From Armatimonadota bacterium (lineage in GTDB: Bacteria; Armatimonadota; HRBIN16), in NCBI GenBank assembly GCA_026003195.1, contig BPGU01000002.1, forward strand, positions 186,001 to 250,000: 64,000 nucleotides of DNA. Direction: 5' to 3'. Positions 51,970-60,730 of this stretch are shown here, piece after piece (position 1 is the stretch's first letter; every line of letters begins with the position of its first letter). The notes under the pieces are model-generated. The model saw only the letters and a list, made by a program, of their open reading frames with translations. It made no database searches and was not told the origin of the DNA. Both the position numbers and the translations under genes were made by a program.

Positions 51970-52341
51970 ATGGATGAAAATAAAAGGGACGCGCACCGCA
52001 TGTATCCACAACGGAGCCAGTCAGTGGCAACACAGAAACGGCTATACCGGGCGATTCGGCAACGTCTGCAGGGGACGCACATCCCCGTGCGCGCCTACCT
52101 GTACGGATCACGGGCGCGCGGCGAGGCACAGCAAAGCTCCGACTGGGACATTCTGCTCATCGTGCCAGACAGCACTAGCAAGGAGGAACAGTCCCTGCTC
52201 TACCGCACACTCTACGAGCTGGAATGGGAAAGCGGAGAGGTGTTGAGCTGCATACTGATGACTGAGACGGAATGGGAACGGCTGTGCCAGTTGCGGTCGC
52301 CGTTCACCGAACAGGTTTGCCGGGAGGCGGTGCCGCTGTGA
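51970..52341 (+). CDS. MNT-type minimal nucleotidyltransferase (antitoxin-like)
   Basis: 123 codons from ATG 51970; given the promoter at 51941-51969, the real start is more likely ATG 52000 (MYPQRSQSVATQKRLYRAIR) or GTG 52024, which has acggag 7 bases before. The polymerase-beta signature is intact: VRAYLYGSRARGEAQQSSDW and DIL, that is GS followed by Asp-x-Asp. Small MNT proteins next to HEPN proteins act in type VII toxin-antitoxin pairs by AMP-ylating the HEPN partner. The HEPN gene overlaps its stop (GTGA), a typical arrangement. DNA repair or another adenylylation role is possible. Confidence 0.85.
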   Translation: MDENKRDAHRMYPQRSQSVATQKRLYRAIRQRLQGTHIPVRAYLYGSRARGEAQQSSDWDILLIVPDSTSKEEQSLLYRTLYELEWESGEVLSCILMTETEWERLCQLRSPFTEQVCREAVPL

Positions 52342-52736
52342 ATGAGCGTGATGCGCTTATCCAGTATAGACTCCAACGGGCATCGGAAGCCCTAGAGGAA
52401 GCTGCGTTACTCCTGAAGGCACACCACCTGAACGCTGCGCTCAACAGAGCGTATTATGCTTGCTTCTATGCGGTAAACGCCTTATTGCTACAACACGGAC
52501 TTTCCTCCTCAAAACATTCTGGTGTACGCTCGCTATTTGGCAAGCACTTCGTCAAAACGGGAAGTGTCCCACAACAGATTGGCGAAACCTACAACCGGCT
52601 GTTCGACCTGCGCCAACAAGGGGACTACGCCGATATGTTTGTGCCAGAGGAGCAAGATGTTGCATACTGGCTGCAGAGAGCGCGGGAGTTCACAGGGTTC
52701 ATTGCGAAGATGGTACGCCCGCCCGGAGGCACATGA
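52338..52736 (+). CDS. HEPN-domain protein (toxin-like)
   Basis: 132 residues from GTG 52338, overlapping the stop of the MNT gene by 3 bases. The all-helical HEPN fold is shown by QYRLQRASEALEEAALLLKA and the conserved NRAYYACFYAVNALLLQHGL, typical of the COG1895-like branch, and GKHFVKTGSVPQQIG followed by NRLFDLRQQGDYADMF. Many HEPN proteins are RNases, but the Rx4-6H catalytic motif is not obvious here. This branch commonly pairs with MNT proteins. The stop lies inside the -35 element of the following NurA promoter. Confidence 0.85.
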   Translation: MNERDALIQYRLQRASEALEEAALLLKAHHLNAALNRAYYACFYAVNALLLQHGLSSSKHSGVRSLFGKHFVKTGSVPQQIGETYNRLFDLRQQGDYADMFVPEEQDVAYWLQRAREFTGFIAKMVRPPGGT

Positions 52737-52761
52737 CACCTCTGCCGCCCCGTGATATAAT
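52733..52761 (+). promoter_or_regulatory. Strong promoter for the nurA-herA pair
   Basis: ATGACA (52733-52738) and TATAAT (52756-52761) are 17 bases apart, and TGA just before the -10 makes a perfect extended -10. This gives a start near 52768 and a very short leader containing ggagg at 52774-52778 before GTG 52783. It is among the best promoters in the window. Confidence 0.75.
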
Positions 52762-52782
52762 ATCGCTAACACTGGAGGCACG

Positions 52783-54666
52783 GTGGCGCAGAGCATGTCT
52801 GTTCTGTCGGAGATTTTGAAGGGGTATCGCAACTCCCTGACCTTTTCGCGCAGTCGGTTCGAGCAGTTATATCAGGACCGATTAGAGAACGGTTGCAGGT
52901 TCTACCACCAGTTTTTCCACCGCCTCATCCTGCCCTTCGCCGAGAGGTTCCGCTCCGAAAGCTATCGCCGACGCCTGCGCGAGGTGGCGGAGCGTATTCT
53001 GGATACCGACCGTATCGACTTCGTCGCCATCGACGGAACCTGTTACAAAGACGCCTTTCAGGACTTCGTGGTGTTCTTCGGCGGGGCATACGGCGCGAAA
53101 GGCTCGGTGCGCCTGAAAAGCGACCCACCAGTGGTGGAATACGAACGCTGGGACATGAACCGCGACGTGTCGCTGGTTGCCTATGTGCCAGTCCCCTTCG
53201 CCAGCATCGAAGACGTGACCAGCGCCGACGTGCAGGAAACCTTCGTGGTCTCCGACCAGGAGCGGATCAACCTGTCCAACATCCACACCAGCCTGATGCA
53301 GCTGGCGGAGATATACCTTGCCTACTCCGTCGCCAGCGCGACCACGCAGGATTATCCGCGCCTTATCCTGCTGGACCAGTCGCTGAGCGGGCTGATGGCA
53401 GCGGTATCGCACGGTGCAGGCACGGAGCTCGCAGGTTATCCCTATGACCGCCGCGCGTTAGACCCGTTTGACATCCGCGTGGCGTTTATGCACCCCGTCT
53501 CCCGCGAGCTGAGCGTGCCCTCCACCAAACGGTTCGGCAGGCATCTGGCGGTGCTGGCGGAGTTCCACCACCGCAACACCCAGAGCATCCCCCTGGAGGA
53601 GCTGCGACAAAGCCTGCAACTCACGTCCGCCGAACTGCAGAGCGCGCTCGGTATCCTGACCAATAAACCCACCCCGCTCTGCGAGGTAGATGCTCACAAC
53701 AATCTGCGCATCCGCTACGCCTGCCGCGACTCGTGGCGATACACCGTGAGCCTTTTTGAAAGCATCTGCGAGAGGTTGTTTGTAGACAAAGACCCCTCCG
53801 CTCTCGTGTACGAAACACCCGATCCCGATAACCCGAACCTGCGTCGCCAGCGGTGGATGTCCCCCGAAGATGTGCATTTTCTGACTACCGTTGGACTGCG
53901 CGCTCTGATAGAGAAATGCTGGGAGCGCAGTATCCTGCTGGTAGGTATCGTCAAAGATTCCGAGTCGCGTTACCTCACGCGCAACTATCTGGGCGTGATG
54001 AAGCATCTCGGCGTCTATCCCGAACTGCAGGAGCTGAGCGTTGCCCCCCTGCCCTGGACCGACCGCATCTTTTTAGAGACTGTCCCGCTGTATTGCGATA
54101 CCGCTTTAGAGGCACCCTGGAGCACCATCGAGTTCGATTCGGTCTTCAAGACTCTGCGTCTGGGTGTGGACGAGTTCACCGGGGAGCCAACCATCATCGG
54201 CACGCCCAGCCGGATTGGGGAGATTGTCTCACCGGAGCGATTGTTCCTGCGCTCGCTGGCACAGTTTTTCCTGTCGCGTGACAAGCGCACTCCTGTCAGT
54301 GGGCATGTCATCTTTCTGGACAGGCTGGCGATACCGAAGTGGGACAAACGGGCAGCGGAACACGATTTCGTCGTCCATAACGAGCGTGTAGGCACGATCA
54401 AGCCCCTGCTCTACCCCGATGCGGACACCGAAAACCCGGTGCAGCAACTGATGATGTACCTGCTGGACGTGCTCACACGCAACCACTTCCCCGAAGTGAT
54501 TGGCTATCCCGACCCACTGCACAAAGCGGACTGGGGAGCCAAAACGGTAGGCAAACGCGCTCGCGAGATGATTCTGAGCAGTGAAATCCCGTTCCACTCG
54601 AACCCCATTGCTCGCACTCTGCGCCGCCTGCGCGAGGAGGCAGAACGCCGAAGGAGGGAGCTATGA
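52783..54666 (+). CDS. nurA: NurA-domain nuclease, long form
   Basis: 627 residues from GTG 52783 with ggagg 4 bases upstream; ATG 52795 is an alternative. The NurA domain is recognised by three acidic motifs: DFVAIDGTCYKDAF (Asp84), LILLDQSLSGL (Asp198) and LVGIVKDSESRYL (Lys391-Asp392), plus the closing PVQQLMMYLLDVLTRNHFPE. NurA is a 5'-3' exonuclease/endonuclease that works in a complex with the HerA translocase in archaea and some bacteria to resect DNA ends. At 627 residues it is much longer than the usual 300-450. The extra length lies between motifs 2 and 3 (about 240-380), including a helical part LEELRQSLQLTSAELQSALG that may bind DNA. The herA start overlaps its stop (ATGA). Confidence 0.85.
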   Translation: MAQSMSVLSEILKGYRNSLTFSRSRFEQLYQDRLENGCRFYHQFFHRLILPFAERFRSESYRRRLREVAERILDTDRIDFVAIDGTCYKDAFQDFVVFFGGAYGAKGSVRLKSDPPVVEYERWDMNRDVSLVAYVPVPFASIEDVTSADVQETFVVSDQERINLSNIHTSLMQLAEIYLAYSVASATTQDYPRLILLDQSLSGLMAAVSHGAGTELAGYPYDRRALDPFDIRVAFMHPVSRELSVPSTKRFGRHLAVLAEFHHRNTQSIPLEELRQSLQLTSAELQSALGILTNKPTPLCEVDAHNNLRIRYACRDSWRYTVSLFESICERLFVDKDPSALVYETPDPDNPNLRRQRWMSPEDVHFLTTVGLRALIEKCWERSILLVGIVKDSESRYLTRNYLGVMKHLGVYPELQELSVAPLPWTDRIFLETVPLYCDTALEAPWSTIEFDSVFKTLRLGVDEFTGEPTIIGTPSRIGEIVSPERLFLRSLAQFFLSRDKRTPVSGHVIFLDRLAIPKWDKRAAEHDFVVHNERVGTIKPLLYPDADTENPVQQLMMYLLDVLTRNHFPEVIGYPDPLHKADWGAKTVGKRAREMILSSEIPFHSNPIARTLRRLREEAERRRREL

Positions 54667-56537
54667 TTACTTTTGTCCACGAACTGGAGGGCACGCTCAT
54701 TCGTATTCAGGAGGACCCGGAGGCGCGCTACGAGTTCGAAATCTGGTTCGACTACACACGTCAGGCGATGAATCTGATTCGCGAAGGTGCACTGCTGGCG
54801 GTGCCCAACTTCGCCTCCAACCCCGCCGAGAGCCACAGCTCTATTCTGGAAGTGGTATCCATCCTGCCTATCCACTACGCGCTGGGCGACAATCCGCAGG
54901 GCTACCCCGGATTCGTGGTGGAAGCTGCCCGTAGCGCAGTGCGCGACTGGGAGGAGCAGGAAAACGAACCTACCGAGGATGTGACCAAAATCCGCTGTAT
55001 CGCCATACCGACGAACCTCGAGATTGTGGAGCGCGACGGGCAAACGCGGCTTCAGGAAGAGAGCAACCTGCCCATGGTGGGAGCGAAGGCACTGCTGCTA
55101 GACACGCCTTCTACGGAATACGTGTTGAACAGCGGACTACCGCAAGGCGTACCCACCTTCACCGTGGGCAATCTGGTGCGCGACCCTCAGGTGGGCGTCA
55201 AGGTCTCTGCAGAGGACCTGCTGCGCACACACTTCGCTATCTTCGGCTTCACCGGCGCAGGCAAGTCCAACCTGGTCAGCACTCTGGTGAACAAAGTGCT
55301 TCAGGCTTACAGCACTCTCGAGCCTTCCCAGGGATATGCCCCAGAAAACGTCAAGATAGTGCTGTTTGACCTGATGAGCGAATATAGTGTGCTGCTAGCG
55401 GACTGGCTGGTCAAGGCGCCAGACGCCTGCTTGCTGGTGCTGACGGAGGAAACACTGCCCGAAGATGTGCTGCAGTTCATGGAACAGCCCTCCAACGAAG
55501 CGTTCAGTCAGGCACTGACCGCTCTCACGCAAACGACCCTCTACCCGCGTGCCCTGATAGGCAGACGCATCGACTTCCGCTTCGCATGGCGCAGGCTCCT
55601 GAACCCGAAGAATGCCCGTATCCACCTCTACCGTGAAAAACCGCCCACGCTGGGCAGGCTGGTAGAAAGGCACTGGAACCCGCGAGGCACTCTGGGCAAG
55701 AACGATGCGCAGATACGTCAGGCGGTGCGCAATTGGGTCGCCACAGAGGACAATACCCCCTTCGACGAGGAAAACTCAGCAAGGCTGTTTGAGTGGATAG
55801 ACACCATGTTTGCCAACGGACTGCTTACCACCAACGACGCCCGCGAATCGTTCCAGTCCCTGCGTGAGGCGGTCGACGAAGCCCATCGCCGTTACATCAG
55901 CCTGCGACACGTGCACGATGCTTATCAGTTGACGCTGGGCGACCTCATCGGCAGGCTCAACGACCCGCATACTTCGGGGTTGTACGTCATCCAATCCCAT
56001 GACCCCGACCGTCTGCGTGACTTCGCTGCCACGCTGGGCGAGGTGATGTTTGAAAACCGGCGCAAGAGCGGCAAAATCAGCCCCCTGGTGGTGTTCGTGT
56101 TCGACGAGGCGGACGAGTTCATCCCGCAACGTCGTGAGGGCACGGACGACAGCTACGGACGTTCCCGCTTTGTCGTCATGACCCTTGCCCGGCGCGGGCG
56201 CAAGTTCGGGCTGGGCGTGGGTATCGCCACCCAGCGCGTGCGTTATCTGGATACCAGCATCATGGCACAACCGCACACCTACTTCGTCAGCAAAATGCCC
56301 CGCCAGTCCGACAGGCAGGCGATTGCAGAGGCGTTTGGCATCGCCGAAGAGATGTTCGCTCAGACCTTTAAGTTCAAAAAGGGCGACTGGCTGTTGATGA
56401 GCCACGACGCCATCGGGCTGGAGGCAGTGCCTGTTCCCATCCATTGCGAGGACGCCAACAAGCGCGTGGAAGCCTTCCTGGACCAGCTGAAAGGGGAGTG
56501 GCAACGCGCGCGGGAAACGGCAAGGATGAGAGAATAG
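54663..56537 (+). CDS. herA: HerA-like DNA translocase ATPase
   Basis: 624 residues. The N-terminal ~185 residues include a HAS-barrel-like region (ADDED AEDLLRTHFAIFGFTG lead-in). Walker A is GFTGAGKSNLVSTL (195-208), and Walker B is VVFVFDEADEFIPQ (about 476-489), followed by SRFVVMTLARRGRKFGLGVG and the arginine-rich IATQRVRYLDTSI, typical of FtsK/HerA motors. A 270-residue stretch of helices, longer than usual, separates Walker A and B. The hexameric motor feeds DNA to NurA. Start overlaps the nurA stop, so the two are made in fixed ratio. Such pairs occur both in repair and in antiphage systems. Confidence 0.88.
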   Translation: MITFVHELEGTLIRIQEDPEARYEFEIWFDYTRQAMNLIREGALLAVPNFASNPAESHSSILEVVSILPIHYALGDNPQGYPGFVVEAARSAVRDWEEQENEPTEDVTKIRCIAIPTNLEIVERDGQTRLQEESNLPMVGAKALLLDTPSTEYVLNSGLPQGVPTFTVGNLVRDPQVGVKVSAEDLLRTHFAIFGFTGAGKSNLVSTLVNKVLQAYSTLEPSQGYAPENVKIVLFDLMSEYSVLLADWLVKAPDACLLVLTEETLPEDVLQFMEQPSNEAFSQALTALTQTTLYPRALIGRRIDFRFAWRRLLNPKNARIHLYREKPPTLGRLVERHWNPRGTLGKNDAQIRQAVRNWVATEDNTPFDEENSARLFEWIDTMFANGLLTTNDARESFQSLREAVDEAHRRYISLRHVHDAYQLTLGDLIGRLNDPHTSGLYVIQSHDPDRLRDFAATLGEVMFENRRKSGKISPLVVFVFDEADEFIPQRREGTDDSYGRSRFVVMTLARRGRKFGLGVGIATQRVRYLDTSIMAQPHTYFVSKMPRQSDRQAIAEAFGIAEEMFAQTFKFKKGDWLLMSHDAIGLEAVPVPIHCEDANKRVEAFLDQLKGEWQRARETARMRE

Positions 56538-56557
56538 AAGCCACACTTCCGAGATTC

Positions 56558-56566
56558 TGGTATAAT
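56558..56566 (+). promoter_or_regulatory. Extended -10 promoter before rfbD
   Basis: TGGTATAAT at 56558-56566 is a perfect extended -10; the -35 region is poor. Transcription would begin near 56573, only 8 bases before ATG 56581, which makes that start nearly leaderless; GTG 56593 would have a 20-base leader. Confidence 0.55.
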
Positions 56567-56580
56567 CTTGAGCAGAGGGC

Positions 56581-57474
56581 ATGGATCAGGCGGTGAGCGA
56601 GAGGGTTCTGGTCATCGGCGCGAGCGGAATGCTGGGGCAAGATATCTGCGCCCGTTTTGCCCCCCACTTTGCACTGACAACCGCCTCGCGGCGGGCAGGC
56701 GATTTCTCGCTGGACATCACCCATAGCGAGTCGGTGCGACGCACCGTTGGGCAAGTTGCCCCGCAGGTGGTGATACTCTGCGCCGCATACACGGACGTGG
56801 ACGGCTGCGAACGCAACCCCGAAGAGGCTTACCGTGTAAACACCTTCGGGGCGGCAAATGTGGCTTCCGCCTGTGTCGATGTGGGAGCACGTCTGCTGTT
56901 TATCAGCACGGACTTCGTTTTTGACGGAACGAAGCGAAACGGCTACACCGAATGGGATACGCCCCGCCCGCTGAACGTGTACGGCGCAAGCAAACTGGCT
57001 GGTGAGCAGTGGATACGCGAGATTTGTCCACGCCACTGGATAGTGCGCACCGCGTGGCTGTACGGCGTGGGGGGTAAGTGCTTCCCGCGAACTATCTTAA
57101 ACGCGGCGCGAGAGGGTAAACCTCTCCGCGTGGTGAATGACCAGACCGGCTCACCGACATTCACCTGGGATCTGGCAGGTGTGTTGCTGGAGATGGTGAC
57201 GCGGAACGTGGCTTACGGCACCTACCATGCGGTGAATCAGGGATCCGCTACCTGGTATGAGCTGGCGTGCGAGGTGCTGAATCTGGCGCGGAAACGGGGG
57301 ATACTGGAGAGCAACGCGCCTGTCACTGCTATCAGCAGCCGGGAGTGGCCCTCGCCGACGCGGCGACCTGCCTATTCGGTGCTGGCAATGGAGCGATTGC
57401 GCTGGGCAGGTGTTCCCCTGCCCCGACACTGGAAAGAGGCGTTACAGGATTATATGCAGAGACTGGATGCATGA
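56581..57474 (+). CDS. rfbD: dTDP-4-dehydrorhamnose reductase
   Basis: 297 residues from ATG 56581; GTG 56593 would give MSERVLVIGASGMLGQDI and fits the promoter better. Rossmann loop VLVIGASGMLGQDI, then VVILCAAYTDVDGCERNPEE, LLFISTDFVFDGTK with the catalytic Thr, and PLNVYGASKLAGEQ with Tyr-x3-Lys. It reduces dTDP-4-dehydrorhamnose to dTDP-rhamnose with NADPH for surface polysaccharide synthesis. The other dTDP-rhamnose genes (rfbA, rfbB, rfbC) are absent here. Its stop overlaps an ATG that could serve ileS. Confidence 0.9.
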   Translation: MDQAVSERVLVIGASGMLGQDICARFAPHFALTTASRRAGDFSLDITHSESVRRTVGQVAPQVVILCAAYTDVDGCERNPEEAYRVNTFGAANVASACVDVGARLLFISTDFVFDGTKRNGYTEWDTPRPLNVYGASKLAGEQWIREICPRHWIVRTAWLYGVGGKCFPRTILNAAREGKPLRVVNDQTGSPTFTWDLAGVLLEMVTRNVAYGTYHAVNQGSATWYELACEVLNLARKRGILESNAPVTAISSREWPSPTRRPAYSVLAMERLRWAGVPLPRHWKEALQDYMQRLDA

Positions 57475-57482
57475 GGTGGAAG

Positions 57483-60248
57483 ATGGATTACGAACATACA
57501 TTGAATCTGCCCAAAACTTCCTTCCCGATGAAAGCGGAACTGGTGAAGCGAGAGCCGCAGTTCCAGCGGTTCTGGCAGGAGCACGATATCTATCATAAGG
57601 CGTTAGAGAAACCTGCCCCACGAGGGCTGTTCATTCTGCATGACGGTCCCCCTTACTCGAACGGCGATATTCACATGGGGCACGCCCTGAACAAGACGCT
57701 GAAGGACGTTATCGTCAAGTTCCGCATGTTGCAGGGCTATCGCTCACCCTTTGTACCCGGCTGGGACAACCACGGCATGCCCATCGAGAACGAAGTGACC
57801 AAAGAGTTCCGCCGTAAGGGCGAGAAACCCGATAAGGTGACCCTGCGCAAGCGGTGCCGTGAGTACGCCAGCCATTTTGTCAACCGCCAGCGCGAGCAGT
57901 TCAAGAGGTTGGGCTGTATCGGCGACTGGGAAGACCCTTATCTCACCATGTCCTACGAGTTCGAAGCCACGCTCGTGCGCGTGTTCGGCGAGCTGGTGGA
58001 ACGCGGCTATATCTATCGCGGGCTGAAGCCCGTCCTCTGGTGTCCGGTGTGCGAGACCGCCCTCGCCGATGCAGAGATTGAGTACCACACGCATACTTCA
58101 CCCTCCATCACCGTGCGCTTCCCGTTAAAGGAAGACCCCAACGGTGTGTTTTCCGAAAAGGACGGCAAGAGGGCGTACATCCTTATCTGGACGACGACCC
58201 CCTGGACGATCCCGTCCAACATGGCGGTAGCGGTGCACCCTGCGGAGCCATATGCCATTGTAGAGAGCGACGGCGCACTCTACCTGCTGGCGGAAGCACT
58301 GGTAGAAAGCACGATGGCGCGTGTTGGGACAAAAGAGTATCGTGTGGTGCGCACCCTGCAGGGCAACGCGCTGGCGGGGCTGGTGTTTCAACATCCGCTG
58401 TATGAACGCGAATCGCCCGTCGTTTTTGCCGACTACGTGACCATGACCGAGGGCACTGGCGTGGTGCACATCGCGCCCGGTCACGGCGAGGAGGACTTCC
58501 ACACCGGTCTGGAATACGGCTTGCGTGTGATGTGCCCGGTGGATGTGCAGGGCAAGTTCACCGACGAGGTAGGCGAACGCCTCGCGGGCAAGTACGTGCG
58601 CGACGCCGATGCCGAGATTGTCGAGTGGCTGCGTGAACGGTCTGCCCTGCTCGCACACGAGCCGTACGAGCACCAGTACCCCTACTGCTGGCGGTGTCAC
58701 TCGCCCTTGCTGTTCCGTGCGACGGTGCAGTGGTTCATGAACATCGACCACAACCGCCATCGCGAGCGATGCTTAGAGGCGATTGAACGTGTGAAGTGGT
58801 TCCCGCCACAGAGCATTAACCGCATCCGCAGTATGGTGCAAGGACGCCCCGACTGGTGTCTCAGCCGTCAACGCGCGTGGGGCGTAGGCATTCCCGCCTT
58901 CTACTGTAAGGGGTGCGGCGAGGTGTTGCTGGAGCCTGCTCTGATTGCCCGTGTTGCGGACGAGGTGGAGAAGGCAGGCAGCGACGTGTGGTTCGAGAAA
59001 CCCGCCGAGTTCTTCCTGCCCGAAGGTACAGCGTGCCCGAAGTGCGGCGGCACCGCTTTCGATAAGGAAACGGACATCCTCGATGTGTGGTTCGACAGCG
59101 GGTGCACGCACCGCGCCGTGCTGGAAAGACGTCCTGAACTGCGCTGGCCCTCCGACGTGTATCTGGAAGGCTCCGACCAGCATCGTGGATGGTTCAACTC
59201 CAGCCTGATGATCGCCGTTGCCACCAAAGACGATGCCCCCTACCGTACGGTCATTACCAACGGCTGGATGCTGGACGGCGAGGGGCGCGCCATGCACAAG
59301 TCCTGGGGCAACGTCATTAGCCCGCTGGAGGTGATCAACAAATACGGTGCGGACGTGCTGAGATTGTGGGTCTCCAGCTGCAACTACTTCGAGGACGTGC
59401 GCCTGTCGTTCGAGATTTTAGACCGTACCGCCGAGGCGTATCGGCGCATCCGCAACACCATGCGATTCCTGCTGGGCAACCTGTACGACTACGACCCCGC
59501 CCAGCATCGTGTGGTGGAGAGCCAGATGCTCCCGCTGGACCAGTGGGCGATGGCGCGCACGCGCAAACTGCTGGCGGACTGCCTCGCAGCATACGAGGTG
59601 TACGAGTTCCACCGCGTCTACCAGAACGTGCATAACTTCTGCGTGGTGGATATGAGCGCGTTCTACCTGGACGTGCTGAAGGACAGGCTGTACTGTTCGC
59701 CGCCTGCCTCACACGAGCGACGTTCCGCACAGACCGCCCTGCACTTCATCGCCCAGACTCTGGCGCAGCTGCTCGCGCCCATTATCACGCATACCGCCGA
59801 GGAGGTGTGGCAGACACTACCGGGCGATGACAAGGCAGAGAGCATCCTGCTCTCCCAACTGCCCGAGGACCCCTTCTCGGTGCATGATGCGGCGATGCTG
59901 GAGCGGTGGGAGCCGGTGCTGGCGGTGCGCGAGACGGTCAATAAGGCGCTGGAGCAGGCGCGACAGTCGGAGATGATTCGCCGCTCGCAGGAAGCGGCTC
60001 TGCATCTCAAACTGGACGATGAAACCTGGAGCGCGCTCAAACCTTTCCTCGCCGACCTGCCGACGCTGTTCATGGTAGCCTCTGTGCACGTGGAACAGTG
60101 GGACGAGGAGGAGGCTTCCGTCACCGTCCAGAAGGCAGAAGGCGAGAAGTGCCCACGCTGCTGGCAGATTCGCACCGACATCGGGACAGATGCGCAATAT
60201 CCCGACCTGTGTGCGCGTTGCGCCAGCGTCATGAGAATCATCGCATGA
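57483..60248 (+). CDS. ileS: Isoleucyl-tRNA synthetase
   Basis: 921 residues from ATG 57483, which follows gaggtggaag; an ATG at 57471 overlapping the rfbD stop is in frame and would add four residues. Class I motifs: DIHMGHALNK (HIGH, residues 64-67) and AMHKSWGNVIS (about 602-612), where the usual KMSKS reads AMHKS. The editing domain is between them (TWTTTPWTIPSNMAVAV). The C-terminal zinc finger has CPRCWQIRTD and LCARCASVMR. It charges tRNA-Ile. It is coupled to lspA by a 4-base overlap, an association common to many bacteria. Confidence 0.96.
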   Translation: MDYEHTLNLPKTSFPMKAELVKREPQFQRFWQEHDIYHKALEKPAPRGLFILHDGPPYSNGDIHMGHALNKTLKDVIVKFRMLQGYRSPFVPGWDNHGMPIENEVTKEFRRKGEKPDKVTLRKRCREYASHFVNRQREQFKRLGCIGDWEDPYLTMSYEFEATLVRVFGELVERGYIYRGLKPVLWCPVCETALADAEIEYHTHTSPSITVRFPLKEDPNGVFSEKDGKRAYILIWTTTPWTIPSNMAVAVHPAEPYAIVESDGALYLLAEALVESTMARVGTKEYRVVRTLQGNALAGLVFQHPLYERESPVVFADYVTMTEGTGVVHIAPGHGEEDFHTGLEYGLRVMCPVDVQGKFTDEVGERLAGKYVRDADAEIVEWLRERSALLAHEPYEHQYPYCWRCHSPLLFRATVQWFMNIDHNRHRERCLEAIERVKWFPPQSINRIRSMVQGRPDWCLSRQRAWGVGIPAFYCKGCGEVLLEPALIARVADEVEKAGSDVWFEKPAEFFLPEGTACPKCGGTAFDKETDILDVWFDSGCTHRAVLERRPELRWPSDVYLEGSDQHRGWFNSSLMIAVATKDDAPYRTVITNGWMLDGEGRAMHKSWGNVISPLEVINKYGADVLRLWVSSCNYFEDVRLSFEILDRTAEAYRRIRNTMRFLLGNLYDYDPAQHRVVESQMLPLDQWAMARTRKLLADCLAAYEVYEFHRVYQNVHNFCVVDMSAFYLDVLKDRLYCSPPASHERRSAQTALHFIAQTLAQLLAPIITHTAEEVWQTLPGDDKAESILLSQLPEDPFSVHDAAMLERWEPVLAVRETVNKALEQARQSEMIRRSQEAALHLKLDDETWSALKPFLADLPTLFMVASVHVEQWDEEEASVTVQKAEGEKCPRCWQIRTDIGTDAQYPDLCARCASVMRIIA

Positions 60249-60730
60249 AACAGTGGTTCTTTGCCGTCACCTGGCTGATCATCCTGCTGGACCAGGCGAG
60301 CAAGTGGTGGATACAATGGAAACTGATACCCGGTCAATCGGTACCGGTTGTGCCGGGCGTGTTGCATTTCACCCTGTCGTTCAACTCGGGCATCGCCTTT
60401 GGGTTGTTTCCGCAGTTCGGTGGTGTGTTTCTGTGGCTCTCGCTGGCGATCGTGGTGGTTGTGACGGTGTACTATCTGAGTATCCCTGCTCCTTCGGCAA
60501 GCACCACCGCTATCGCCAGCCTGCTGGTGGGAGGCGCGCTCGGCAACGTGCTGGACAGGTTGCGCCTGGGGCACGTGGTGGATTTCATTGACTTCCGCGT
60601 GTTTCCGGTGTTCAACCTGGCGGATACCGCCGTCACCTGCGCGACGATCCTGTGGATAGCGAAGCACTGGCTGGTTCTCTCTGCAGAGCCGACCACGCCG
60701 CACAAAGAGGAGCAGGAGAGCCTTCAGTAA
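60245..60730 (+). CDS. lspA: Lipoprotein signal peptidase
   Basis: 161 residues from ATG 60245, overlapping the ileS stop (ATGA). Four transmembrane segments and the family motifs are present: IILLDQASKWWI, FNSGIAFGLF, GGALGNVLDRLRLGHVVDFI and FNLADTAVTC, the last two holding the catalytic aspartates. It is an inner-membrane aspartyl peptidase that cleaves the signal peptide of diacylglyceryl-modified lipoproteins; several lipoproteins in this window (18178, 22594, 25378, 27391) are its likely substrates. Its end overlaps the convergent glycosyltransferase gene by 7 bases. Confidence 0.95.
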   Translation: MKQWFFAVTWLIILLDQASKWWIQWKLIPGQSVPVVPGVLHFTLSFNSGIAFGLFPQFGGVFLWLSLAIVVVVTVYYLSIPAPSASTTAIASLLVGGALGNVLDRLRLGHVVDFIDFRVFPVFNLADTAVTCATILWIAKHWLVLSAEPTTPHKEEQESLQ

